From Rhytidiadelphus loreus (taxonomy: Eukaryota; Streptophyta; Bryopsida; Hypnales; Hylocomiaceae), in the NCBI GenBank assembly GCA_947034895.1, contig OX344763.1, forward strand, positions 41,043,025 through 41,107,024: DNA of 64,000 nt. The letters run 5' to 3'. Below the pieces are notes generated by a model that worked only from the letters and a program-made list of their open reading frames with translations, searched no databases and was not told where the DNA came from. A program made the position numbers and the translations under genes. This document shows positions 24,285 to 35,239 of the stretch, one piece after another (position 1 is the first letter of the stretch; each line of letters starts with the position of its first letter).

Positions 24285-25010
24285 TGCCCGTCTATTTTTC
24301 CGTCCACAGAACCGTCTAGTTACCCGTCCACAGAACCGTCCACTTACCCGTCCAGATGCCCGTCCACCCGCCCGTCCACATGCCCGTCCAGAGAACTGTC
24401 CATTTACCCGTCCAGATGCCCGTCCACATGCCCGTCCAGTTTTCCGTCCAAATACCCGTCCATCCCGCCCGTCCAGATACCCGTCCACACAACCGCCCAC
24501 CCTTCCGTCCACATGCCCGTCCAGATGCCCGTCCAGTTTTCCGTCCACATACCCGTCCATCCCGCCCGTCCAGATACCCGTCCACACAACCGCCCACCCT
24601 TCCGTCCACATGCCCGTCCAGATGCCCGTCCAGTTTTCCGTCCACATACCCGTCCATCCCGCCCGTCCAGATACCCGCCCACCCTCCCGTCCACATGCCC
24701 GTCCAAATGCCCGTCCACCCGCCCATCCAGTTTTCCGTCCACATACCCGTCCATCCAAACCGTCTAGATACCCTAAATTCCGCCCGTCCAGATACCCGTC
24801 CATCACGCCCGTTCCGTGCCTATCGACGGAAGCTCGCCCATCCAGCTCGCCTGTCCGGCGCGCCCGTCGACGAAGAACGTCCATCCATTTCCGTAGTTTT
24901 CATCCTCTGTGAACGGTTCTCGTCCAGATTTCATCCTGACGGACGCCGGGGTTGAATCCTGACGTCCGTCCGGACATCCTGACGGACGGACAGGACGTGA
25001 CGGGGACAAC
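24285..25010. repeat. CCGTCCA-rich minisatellite with 97-bp higher-order repeat, array 3
   Basis: About 12-bp subunits of the type CCCGTCCAGATG/CCCGTCCACATG fill this stretch. A marker subunit (CAGTTTTCCG) recurs at 24437, 24534, 24631 and 24728, an exact 97-bp spacing, which shows a higher-order repeat. The last part (24930-25010) returns to GGACG-type units as in arrays 1 and 2. Long Arg/Pro- or Gly/Trp-rich frames in both strands come from the repeat and are not genes. Confidence 0.92.
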
Positions 25011-25427
25011 CCTGAAACAACCGAAGCATACGACGAATCTCAAATGTGCCAACTACAGAACAGCACAACAAGTGGAAGTCTAAGTGCTAGTAACATCAAA
25101 GGAGAAATACTTGGTGTAACATTGTTGCCTTTTCCAGGGCTATGTGCAATTGTGTCACTTGAGCCCGGGCCTGAACATAACCAAAATGTGTATCAAATTA
25201 TAGTAGGTTTGTATCCCTCATGCACATGCCCGGACTTTACCAACATGTCTATTTCCACTATTGGAGGTTGTCAACAATATGTGAACTGCAAGCACTTGTA
25301 CTACTTATTTTGATACTTCTACAAGATGGACATGAATGAGGACAAATTCATTCATGCACCAAGTTATAACTTGAATGAGTTGAAGCTTCTTTTGGTTAAA
25401 GCAGGGATCATTACAATTCAAGTGTAG
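25011..25427 (+). pseudogene. Relic C: C-terminal SWIM-domain fragment of the MULE-like transposase
   Basis: The fragment aligns with the last about 130 residues of the copy B transposase (ILGVTLLPFPGL, CTCPDF, CKHLYYLF, then YFYKM and LKLLLVKAGI). The SWIM pattern CxC...CxH is intact. A 1-nt frame change lies near 25075 and an in-frame TGA at 25311-25313, where copy B has Arg (CGT). The frame otherwise continues to TAG 25425-25427. Everything upstream is missing: the homology starts at the edge of array 3. Confidence 0.88.
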
Positions 25428-26474
25428 TCATGGCTACATTATTTATGTACTACATTCTTATGTTATGAAATTACAATTGGTACAATTGAAATGACTTGAA
25501 GCGAATGTATTGAAAAGTGTCTATGCATTTATGAATTATGGGAGTATGTCTTACAAGTTACAATTGAATTTTTTTCAAAATGAAGTTATGAATGGTTGAG
25601 TTGTATAACCGTTAATCTGAAGGAATTTACACATGAATATGAAGGAATTTTTGTTTTTTTATGTTTAACTGACTCTCCATTTTATTTCCCATTTATTTCC
25701 ATTATCATTTCATTTTTTTTTAAATTCCATTTTTATTTTCATTCAAATTTCTTTTTCCTTCCATTTAATTTTTATTTTTATTCATTTTGTTCTCATTATT
25801 TTAATGACTCTTTAGCTTAATTTCCAACTTAATGGTTTTCATTTTTTTTCCTTTTGTTAACATATTCTATTCTTTTTTAAATGCTTCTTCAAATATTACT
25901 TTCTTTGTTTTTTTTACGAAGATGCCTTCCATTATTAATATTTTTTTCACAGATAATAGTCACTCCTTGAAGATGGAGTATATTTGTGAGAGGTCTACAA
26001 GATTTGAATGTGGTGGCCCGGGTAGAAATCCCATGGGTCTACAAATTATACTTGTGGTTGCGATGGATATACTAAATTTATAGTGAAGTGATCATTTAAA
26101 GTATCAACAATAGAGGCAAGGCTATAGCAACCTTTGTTTTTGTGAGTATCATTGGTTTAACAAACTATATTGTGGTCTTCAAATAAATTAGAAGAGGAGA
26201 CATATAGGAATTGTAGTGGGTGAACTAAATACTTTATGGTGCACAAAGATTTGAAGTTTTATTCCCAAAGAAAATGGTTATTGGTAGCGTATGACCGAAA
26301 TCATCAAAAACCATGGTAATAGGGGTTGTGGTAATAGGTCCTAAAATTTGCTAAAAATAATAAGTTTTTCAAATTTTCAAATTATTTTTCAAATTTTTTC
26401 TTTTTTGGTTAAAAAAGTTGCATTTAAATTTTTTTAAAGCTCCACACTCACAAACTTCATACTCACTACTTACA
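25428..26474. other. 3' flank of relic C
   Basis: T-rich, AT-rich sequence with repeated TTTCATT/TTCCATTT between 25630 and 25960, like the subterminal part of copy A. The end (26438-26474) has GCTCC/ACTCAC motifs. Joined to 39943-39968, it forms a right terminus of the copy A type. No gene recognised. Confidence 0.55.
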
Positions 26475-26484
26475 AGCTAGCTGC
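26475..26484. repeat. Left target-site duplication of copy B (AGCTAGCTGC)
   Basis: Exact match to 39933-39942 and directly outside the two inverted termini of copy B. A 10-bp duplication is within the range known for Mutator-like elements (commonly 8-11 bp) and unlike the 8 bp of hAT elements. Confidence 0.88.
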
Positions 26485-26545
26485 CAGGGTTGCTATTTTG
26501 TGAGCCTGTGAGCGTGCGACTGTGAGCCTAAGAGTTTATGAGCGG
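26485..26545 (+). repeat. Left terminal inverted repeat of copy B
   Basis: Starts CAGGGTTGCTA and contains GTGAGCC, GTGAGCG and GTGAGCC spaced 8-15 bp apart. The right end carries the same words in inverted order. The iterated GTGAGC hexamer is a candidate transposase binding site. Confidence 0.85.
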
Positions 26546-27593
26546 ATATTTTTGCGGTTTTAAAATTGATAAAGTACCCATGACCGTGGACTTTAGAATA
26601 ATGACTAGACCATAAAAATAAAAGGTCAAGTATATTTTTATATTAAAGAGTTTAGGAGTTGGGACATGCACAGGAAAATTCCTTTTGAATTCCTTGTTAC
26701 GAATTACAGTAATTATAAATCATGTTCACACTAAATCCTTGAATTATCTTCTTAGGGTATATTGGCCAGTTCTGGTTGATTAGGAGATAGTGGTAAATTC
26801 AACCATTAAAATGTAGGTTACAAACGGCCATTAGCACTACAATTCCAAAATTGCTCACAGGGTTCAAACAAAAATACTTCCCACAAATATAAAGTTATAA
26901 TTGTAACAATTTTTTCATTAATGAATTAAAGGAGAAAAAGGAGTTTTACGGGTTTATATAAGACGACATACAATGACATATGACAATAAAACAACAGAAC
27001 AAGGATTAAGGGTTATTTTTTATTTTATTTTATTTTTTTGAAACAAATGGAAATTCCATTGCAAAGTAGCAGAGTACAAAGCAGCCAAGCCCATAAGGGT
27101 TATTTAGAGAACATTTGTTTCATTCTCCATGCATTGAAACTAACATAGACATCTACACTGGAGAACTCTTCATTTCAAATGTTGTAAAGTCAAAGTAATT
27201 TTTAGGTTAGGATCGTCATAAATCTATTATGCCAAAATTATGTATAGGCATATGACGTCACCTATACATGATGAGAACTGTTATTTGATTATCTCCAACT
27301 CAGATTGAGGAGAATATAAAATACTGTGATTATTAGTCATCCTAGAAGTTAGTGCCTTAGTGGTCATATTAAAGCCCTACCAAGGATTTTTGAAATTGAG
27401 GCTCACATTCTCGAAGCTTTACAAGAAACTACATCCAATTTCATATAGAAGGTAAAAATGTTAAAAAGGTGGTTAAACTTTGAATACAACAATCATGTAG
27501 GTTATCTAGAATGTTGATGACAAAGGGGTAGAAAACAACGTATTAGAGACAATAAAATGTATGGCAAGAAGTGCAATGCAAACCCAAAATGAA
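26546..27593. other. Left non-coding arm of copy B
   Basis: AT-rich stretch between the left terminus and the methyltransferase stop codon. It should hold that gene's 3' untranslated region. No additional gene or repeat array recognised. Confidence 0.5.
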
Positions 27594-30500
27594 TCAAGTA
27601 GAAGATGATGACATAGACTGAGAGTGATCACTACTATGAGACGATGATGTCTCATTGTCTGATTCTAAGGCTATGACGTCTACGAACTGCAAGACTCGTG
27701 GCTCTATTGACCTAGAATTCTTCTTCATAGGAGCATTTGGTTGACATGCATATGTTGAAGCTAAAGCCTCTGCATACGACAGCAACATGAATGTCTTCTC
27801 CGGGCTTGGAAAAAAACTAGGTAAACTGAAGAAAGGGCGATGACCAACCTTCTCAGAAATCATGCTGCAATCAATCGGAAAAATTAGAAATCATATGCAA
27901 ATCCTTTGCATAGTGTTGAATGGAATGAACAGAAGTAGAAAGTGAACTTTTAAGAATGGTTAAGAAGACAACTTTGACATTAACTGTAAATGCTAGTATT
28001 GGATAGACTTACTTACTGAATCGAGATTTCTTGACAATGTGGGGAACTTCAACTTCCAGAGAGTCATCATCGTCAAAATGCTCCACAATTGTTGGCGTTG
28101 ACGTTGGAGCACTTGGAGGTACGCGAATCATTGGGGCCAAAATTGCATCATAGATGCCTTTGTCTTCCTCCAGTGCAACAATGTGCCTACTCAAAATCCT
28201 GCAAGCATGGATGGAGGCACCTAGTAGCACCACCAGTATAACACACCAATCAAGTCAATAAACAAAATTAATAAAGTCTAAGACAAAATAGAAATAAAGG
28301 TTGTATAAAATATGTTGTGAAGGCATCTAATATAACCTGTTGCAGCAGTGCAGTCTAGAACAACATCGTGCGGGAGTGAGCATGCTTCAATCAACATTTG
28401 CAGAAATCGAGGATCCTTTTCTCGTGCCCCTCTCCAAGGCTTGGAGTTCCTGTCCATACTCAGTGTCTCTACTTTCGTGAAATTTTGTAGAACATCGTCT
28501 CGGGCTACATCCACCCCTAATTTCTTCAAAGTCGGGCATGGTTGGAATTTGAACTTGGAAGGGCCAATCCCAGTGAAGTTCCTCACCAACAAAGATATCC
28601 CAAATCTTTGTGTCTGCATGAATGAACTCAATTAAGAAATTTGCACAAACTTTAGTAGGGCCATAGAAAGAGAATTACTGGAATGCATCAATTACAATTA
28701 AAATGGACAATAACTAAAACAAATGCAGTCATACAATTCCACTAGTATACAAACAATCACCAGATTTCATTACAAATGCAAGAGTGTAGGTAGAAAAATA
28801 AAATGCGCATAAGCTATAAGACAAACAAAAAAATTAAATACAAAGAGAATATACCGTTCTTGAAGGAGAAACCGGTGATGCCAAATGTAGTCAGTTCATT
28901 CCCCACCAGTCTTTTATCTTCTCAAAGGAGTAAGTACTACCATACTTGAGAATAGTGGCTTTCGTAATGGCCCTCAAAGGATAGATGATTATGAGAGCTC
29001 CATCGTCATGCAAGTGACCATCTGCAAATTCAAACACCGCCTCCAACCGAAGAGGGTCATCCACATTCCACTTTGGAATGCTAGTCGGAGGCACCGACAA
29101 ATCTGGAACAGGTAATCCCTCTGGCATGTCTGCAATTATGAGATCAATGCGTGGTTTATCACTCTTCATTCCTTTGAAAAATCAAAGTTTGTCTCCTTTG
29201 TGCTGCAACCAAGTGATGGTAATCAGTATAGAAAAATATATTCAATTACCAAACATTTATCGATAAAAATTGAAGAAGGAAAGTGAAAGTGCTAACCTTC
29301 TCAACAAAATCCAAAACGTCGTGGTACACTTGGGGTAGTGGATCACCCAATACATGTTGTAGTGAAAAATTCAGAATCAACTCGTGGATTGAAATCTCTA
29401 AGTCACTTAGGATCTCCACAGTTGAGGGACTGTGTACCATGCCACCATCGCTAAGTGAAATATACTCAACATCACGCTTGGTTCCTCGTGAAACGGACTG
29501 CTGGTGATGGGAGCCCTCGTCTTTAGTGGTAGAGGGCACAATTAGTTGCTTACCCTTTTTGCCCTTAGTTTGCTTAACTGCTGATGCCTCCCCCGTTTCA
29601 ACAAGTTTTGAAGCCTTCTTAGCGATCCTCTCCTTTGCCTTCTCCACTGCCTCCGAGTTCTTCAAAGCTATCTTCTTGTCAACTTCCTCTCTCTTCTTCA
29701 AAGCCCTTGCTTTGGCATCTTCATCAAGGCCGGCAAAGTCATTCATGTCTTGAGCAATCTCATGAGAAGCAATGGATTGTTTGAGGTGCACCTCCGATGG
29801 CGGTGTAAACTCTAGTGGGCAATCCAAATACCAAGCGCCGGATTTCAAATGTGAGCTGGTCCACCACTTTAGGTGCGAGGCTGAGAACATGCAGTGCTCG
29901 GAGGAGATATCCAACCATGTTCCCAGAAAAGGTGGAAGATCTCGCTTCAGTATGGCCCCTTTTGGAAGGAGCTCGTATTTGAAGTACCTGTAGAAACAAA
30001 TTTGATCAATCTAAGGAAAATGGTGTCACAGAATTGACAATAACAATGTTCAACCATCAATCAAATGTGGAAATATAGGAAAGAATTTATACGGGTAAAT
30101 CACTCGCTTCACAACTAGATCAGTGTCCTTACGTTTCTTGAAGTCGTCTGACTTCCTGAAAACGTCCTGCCCCTTAAAATTGGACAAGAACGCCTTGTCC
30201 CACAATTTGATTCTCCATCCTTCAATGTAATCTCCAAAACTCTCTGGATCACTAGGAGAATCCATAGACAAGGCCAACTGGTCCTTCTTCACAATGTCAT
30301 CAAACATTTCAAAACTTGTGTCTTCAATCTGCGCAATCGAAGGAGTTCAATTCTATGCATGGGAGACATATGACAATACCAATTAGAATGACATGAAGAA
30401 CAAAAAAAACTCGAAGAATATAGAGGAATGTAAAATAATGTAAAATAATGAGTATCACATACCCCGGCATACCAACAAGCCTTCGTCAAGAATGACTTCA

Positions 30501-31920
30501 AGTCATTCTCTCCAACTGGCTTTAGTGGAAATCTTCTAGCCTCTCGCGTTTGAACTGAAGAATTCCACCATTTCAACCACCTCACCTTGTGTTCACTCTT
30601 CACGTTGCAAGTGGCAATCATCTGCAACTTGTCAAGGGTCATTTCGGGAACTATATTGGAGCTCCAATGGCGCTCAATCTGTATAACCAGAACATTAATA
30701 TTAAAAGCATTACAAAAGAAGATAAATCAATAGAAGAAGTTTATACCGAAAATGATTATACCTCTTTGAGCCACTCACTCCCTAAATTCGGATTTGCAAC
30801 TGCTGTCATCTTCCCCAACTTTTGAATTAGTTTAGAAGTCTGCTCCTTAGTACCATGTCGCATAGCAGTCAAGACTCCTTCCTCTGACTGATCCTCAGTC
30901 ACCGTGTCTTCTTTGTATTTTCGAACAACTGTATTAGCAGCTGCCGCTATTTCATACTACAAAACCACTTCCATTTTAGTATGGTAAAAGGAAAATTCTA
31001 GGAAATCAAAACTTCATGCATGAGATAAATGAAGATTTTTACCCGAAAAATGAATGACGTAAACACCTCCAGGGACATTGTGTACCAACTCTTCCTTGTA
31101 TTTTGCTGGCACTGTGCCATCTCAGAGGCACTCAAATGCTCCGCAAACTTCTCAAGGGGAAGAATTCCATATTTCTGGACACAGTATAACGTGTGTACAA
31201 GACTCGTTTTTATAAACGAATTCTCTGTTTGCCTTCAAAAACAACAGATGAATATCAATACATCAAAATATGACCTAAGACAAATATAATATAATACAAG
31301 TCTATGAATCGCGCGTACTTGTTGATATCATGCATAGCATGCATGACGTGCCCAATTTTCCCCTTCGTCTCCAAAATTATAGAGTCGACAAAAATGTGCC
31401 ATTCCTTGTCACCAACATGATGTTTTGAAATGTACGATGACCACGCCAATAGCCTGTGGTTCCCATCACACACAAAAAACTTGGAGCCTTGCAAGTGGGC
31501 CAACCTAGGTGTTGCACTGAGTATGGCCTCGAAATCGTCATTCTCAACTGTCCATATAGGACCCCATGCTTCCTTTTCGGCCTCTGTCACTTGCTGCGTC
31601 TCTCCCTGCTCATTAATGGCGGATACGTAAAAAACAGAAGATCCATCTCGGTAGCCATGCACGAATTCCTGCTCTAGTCGTGTGAGGTCACATTTTAGAG
31701 CAAGACGAACCATCGGCATCTGGGCGAGACGACATAGTGGAATCCGGAGACGAGATATGGAGTGTGGCTTCAGTCTCAATGCGCCAATTGATGATACAGA
31801 ATTCACTTTCTGCGCTTTCCGAAATGCGTCCTCCGTGGTGAAGTCACGATTGGTATTCTCAGAGTCATCGTCAATAGATCTCTCCTCCTCATCGAAATCA
31901 CCACCATCTTCCTCACCCTC

Positions 31921-32012
31921 GACAGCCTACGACTCTGCATGCGCAGACTCCACGACCTACGACACTGGCTTTGCATCCTCCACGGCTTGCGACACAGGCT
32001 GGTCCACCTGAG
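31921..32012 (-). repeat. Three 30-bp repeats in methyltransferase exon 2
   Basis: On the minus strand a 10-residue unit of the type S-Q-A-V-E-x-A-K-P-V occurs three times. The first keeps the Gln codon (TCG CAA); the second and third have TAG at that position, giving two of this gene's nonsense codons. Confidence 0.75.
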
Positions 32013-32189
32013 CTTGCACCTCCTACAAGAAAACCGGACGTCAGTAATGGTGTCTACTGGTAATAGAAACCGACAATTATTTCAGTTTTAAATATGCACC
32101 AACATTGAAATCAGATGTACACCAATCTAACGGGCAAAGCGGGCACATCCAATCGGGCACCACCATCTACCATCGGCGCCGAGGGCCAA

Positions 32190-32720
32190 GGAGGGCAGCT
32201 CCCACTGGGGTCGAATTTTGTGCTCGGGGAGTCCTGATGATTAGCCAGTCGGGCAACACCAGCTCCCACTGGGGACGAATTTTGTGCTCGGGGAGTCCCG
32301 ATGATCAGCCAGTCAGAAAACACCAGCTCCCATCGGCGCCGAAGGCTCTCCCACTGGGGACGAGTTGTTTACTCGGGGAGTCCCGATGATCAGCTAGTCG
32401 GGCAACACGAGCTCCCATCGGCGTCGAGGGCTCTCCCACTGAGGACTAGTTCTTTTCTCGGGGAGTCCCGATGATCAGCCAGTTGGGAAACACCAGCTCC
32501 CATCGGCGCCAAGGGCCAAGGAGGGCAGCTCCCACTGGGGACGAATTTTGTGCTCGGGGAGTCCCGATGATCAGCCAGTCGGGCAACACCAGCTCCCATC
32601 GGCGCCGAAGGTTCTCCCACTGGGGACGAATTTTGTGCTCAGGGATTCCCAATGATCAGCCAATTCGGCACCACCATCTCCCATCGGTGCCGAAGGCGAA
32701 GTAAGTGAGTTCCGACCAGG
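32190..32720. repeat. GC-rich tandem repeat, about 65-96 bp spacing, in intron 1 of methyltransferase copy B
   Basis: The marker CTCGGGGAGTCCCGATGATC (with variants) recurs six times near 32222, 32287, 32374, 32459, 32555 and 32638. Between markers are CCAGTCGGGCAACACCAGC, CTCCCATCGGCGCCGA and CCCACTGGGGACGAATTTTG. The array lies in the same intron as the 170-bp array of copy A but shares no obvious sequence with it. Confidence 0.9.
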
Positions 32721-33123
32721 ATCAGTTTTCATACTCAGTCTAGAGTACTTCTCGTCTCCCACGCAGAATCAGAAATCAAAATCGACATTACAAGCAGTCT
32801 GACCCTTATCGTGATCTCCAATCAAACCAACATATGTGGGAATTCGGGAAGCAATCAAATATATCACCTCGGAGTCGACGGGAGTCCTACTGATGATTAG
32901 GGTTTCTATCAGCCCAAGGATATCGACGTCCATGTACACGAGTCACTTGACTTTTGCGGCAATAGAAGAGGTGATTGTTTCGGGTACTTACAGGGAGAGT
33001 TGTCTATGTTTCCTAATCGTTCTTTGCGAGAGGAATTCCAGAATCTTCATTGCTCCCGCTTCCATCGCCGTGATTCTGCTGACCTTCCATTGCCGCCCTT
33101 CGAGTGGCCGGTCTCCGCGCCAT

Positions 33124-35239
33124 TGCCTGTGCCTCCTTCTGAAAATGCCAAGCAATATTGAGACCTCAATTCAAATCAAGGCTCAAGAAGAAGGGTACTG
33201 AATAATGAGAATGTAGGCGGAACTCGATGCAAAGGCAATGCTCTGACCAGACAGACTGATGCTCACGCCGACTGGATGGGAGGGGTGGAACACACCGCGT
33301 CGAAACCCTTAGAAGAGCGGTCGCACCAAAATCTGACTGGCCAAGTGCGGTCCACCCGTAGACCCCGTCCCGAGGACCCTCTCACCATTCCCTCAGTACC
33401 GTAGTCGTTGACCTTCTGCGAACCCTTCCGTCTCTATTAATTTTAATCAGAATACTGCGCTAGAATATCTATTTATTTCAGAGCTTCGCAATATCTAATG
33501 TTAGTATGATGAGGCTCTACAATTTCCTTGAACCGTAGAATACGCTAATTCTACGGTGCTGAACGAAACGAATACTCAAAATGTAAGAATACCATTTTAT
33601 TATGCAGGGCGGTAGTTTGTTGTTCACAATGGTTTAATAGAATACGATTATTCTGTAAATCTGTGTCAATTGAAACTAACTTGGACGTTGTGTTGTTAGA
33701 GATGTTTGAGTGCTCATCTGGATTATGTATACATTGACAACCGTTAATTCCTGTTCTTCTGAGATGTAAGGGATTCTCTAGTACCATGAGGATTTGATCA
33801 TTCTTGGTTTTAGTACACCAGAAATATCCTAAACCATTCCAAACTTGACCTATAACTTATGTCCGCTAGACGTTCACTTACGTGTGAATTTGAAGTTGTT
33901 CCTACGTTGCGCAGTCCCGATATCTCCTCTCCAATGTTGGATGCCTCCCACTGACTTCCATGAGTATAATCAACTAATAGATTATTGTTTTCTATATCTA
34001 CTGTGGAGGATCCTAGCAGAAGTGCTGAAGATGTTACTGGAACTATCTTGCCTCTTCCTCTAGACCTTTGCAATTGTTTCTGCGACGAATATAGGAGTTT
34101 ATTCCTTTTCCTCCTCTTCCTAATTCTATGTTCTACAGCCTTTTCGATAATTCCTCTTGCAGCATGCATGAGACTAATTGCACATATTGCAGCTGAACTA
34201 AAAAAATGGATATTAGTCTATACGAAGATAGAGGTACACACAGAAAATATGTAGTCCAAATACTGCACATAATATACATGCTACTCTCAATAATCAGTAT
34301 GCCCGCCCATGTCTACTAGAAATGAGGTATGCTCACTTTCGATTTTATTTTATAAGCTATTTGGAAGTACGATTTCTTTTTATAATCATCTTGGAGTTTT
34401 AATTTCAACTTTTTGAAAATCTAACATCCTATATTTCTCTGCTCGTCACCATAATGTATAGCATAATGGTAAACTCATGTAGGTCGTTAAATACTTTGAA
34501 GATCACCGGAAACTAGCTTCTTCTTCTAAGATCATATCCCCCTGCAATGCTACTATAATTTGATTATTAGGGATGTTTTCTAGGTATAGTGCGATTAATA
34601 CTAAGCTATATCTTTAAGGCACTCTTCATGGTTTTATGAATTAGTCCCTAAACAAGATTTGCACATTTCTAAGATTTCGAATTACATTAATTTTTTCTTG
34701 ATTTGATATTTCTCGGCGTCAGATTTCTATATTGAATGATTAATAGACCATCATAACTGACGTAGAGGTGCTCATGAATTTGAATGTACAATTTTTTGTT
34801 GTCCAACTAGAACTTAATACAGGAATGCTTTGATGACACATTTGAAGATACTTGCAATTAAGTCTAGGACTGATGTAATGAATATTCTGGGTCCTTAGAT
34901 GGGTACTATGAAAGGAATGGGTGTTATGTAGGAATTTCGATTGTGCACCACATGTACTGACACCTAACCTGTACTTTAGTTTCTGCTTAACTCTTGTTTA
35001 TGAGTTAGGTATGTTGAGACGCCTTGCCTGCCCCGAATCTTTTTTGAATATCCGTATCAGCAACGTCTATACATATCTCATTAACTTTAATGTCATCAGC
35101 ATTCATCATATCCTCTTAAACGTCATTTTCATGCTTCTATCTTATATACATATAAACCCCATTCACTCACTCCATCTCTTATCTCATCTATGCTTTAGTC
35201 CTCCATCTCTCTTCGGGGTTGTGCGCCCACTTTCTGTCG
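33124..35239. promoter_or_regulatory. Divergent intergenic region of copy B
   Basis: About 2.1 kb between the two start codons, twice the length in copy A. The first 300 bp next to the methyltransferase start are GC-richer. A minus-strand frame at 33810-34169 (119 codons, basic start KRRKRNK) is the longest here, but I find no family for it and no counterpart in copy A. Promoters of both genes are expected here. Confidence 0.4.

Larger units (their letters stand above)
27594..33123 (-). pseudogene. Transposon-borne ParB-like/DNA methyltransferase gene, copy B (complete 11-exon structure, six stops)
   Basis: Exons 32992-33123, 31319-32022, 31043-31232, 30762-30956, 30463-30678, 30093-30328, 29297-29987, 28855-29202, 28337-28613, 28013-28220 and 27594-27864 all have GT-AG borders. 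They total 3,468 nt, exactly 1,156 codons. A ParB-like region lies at residues about 130-270 (IPLCRLAQM, CDGNHRLLAW near 230). The middle is unknown and includes a Lys/Glu coiled coil near 600-700. The C-terminal methyltransferase has DLIIADMPEG near 807 (motif IV position), VVLDCTAATG near 990 (motif I, SAM) and IVALEED near 1010 (motif II). Stops: TAG 33013-33015, 33004-33006, 31957-31959 and 31927-31929; TGA 29182-29184 and 28891-28893. The architecture resembles phage and bacterial ParB-methyltransferase proteins; the normal DPPY catalytic motif is absent. Confidence 0.85.

Noticed and set aside
24204..24955. Long Arg/Pro-rich (plus) and Gly/Trp/Asp-rich (minus) reading frames
   Set aside because: Low-complexity translation of the CCGTCCA minisatellite; no start context, domain or homology.
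26420..26430. ATTTAAAT shared by 26422-26429 and 39970-39977 as a possible target duplication of an outer element
   Set aside because: AT-rich palindrome likely to recur by chance, and the left copy is not next to a matching terminus. The 10-bp AGCTAGCTGC pair fits far better.
26485..26500. Copy B as a hAT element, because its ends start CAGGGTTGC
   Set aside because: The target duplication is 10 bp, not 8, and the encoded transposase has a SWIM finger typical of MULEs. The hAT gene nearby is a separate, interrupted element.
33810..34169. Possible third gene of copy B (minus, 119 codons)
   Set aside because: No recognisable domain and no counterpart in copy A; kept only as a remark on the intergenic region.
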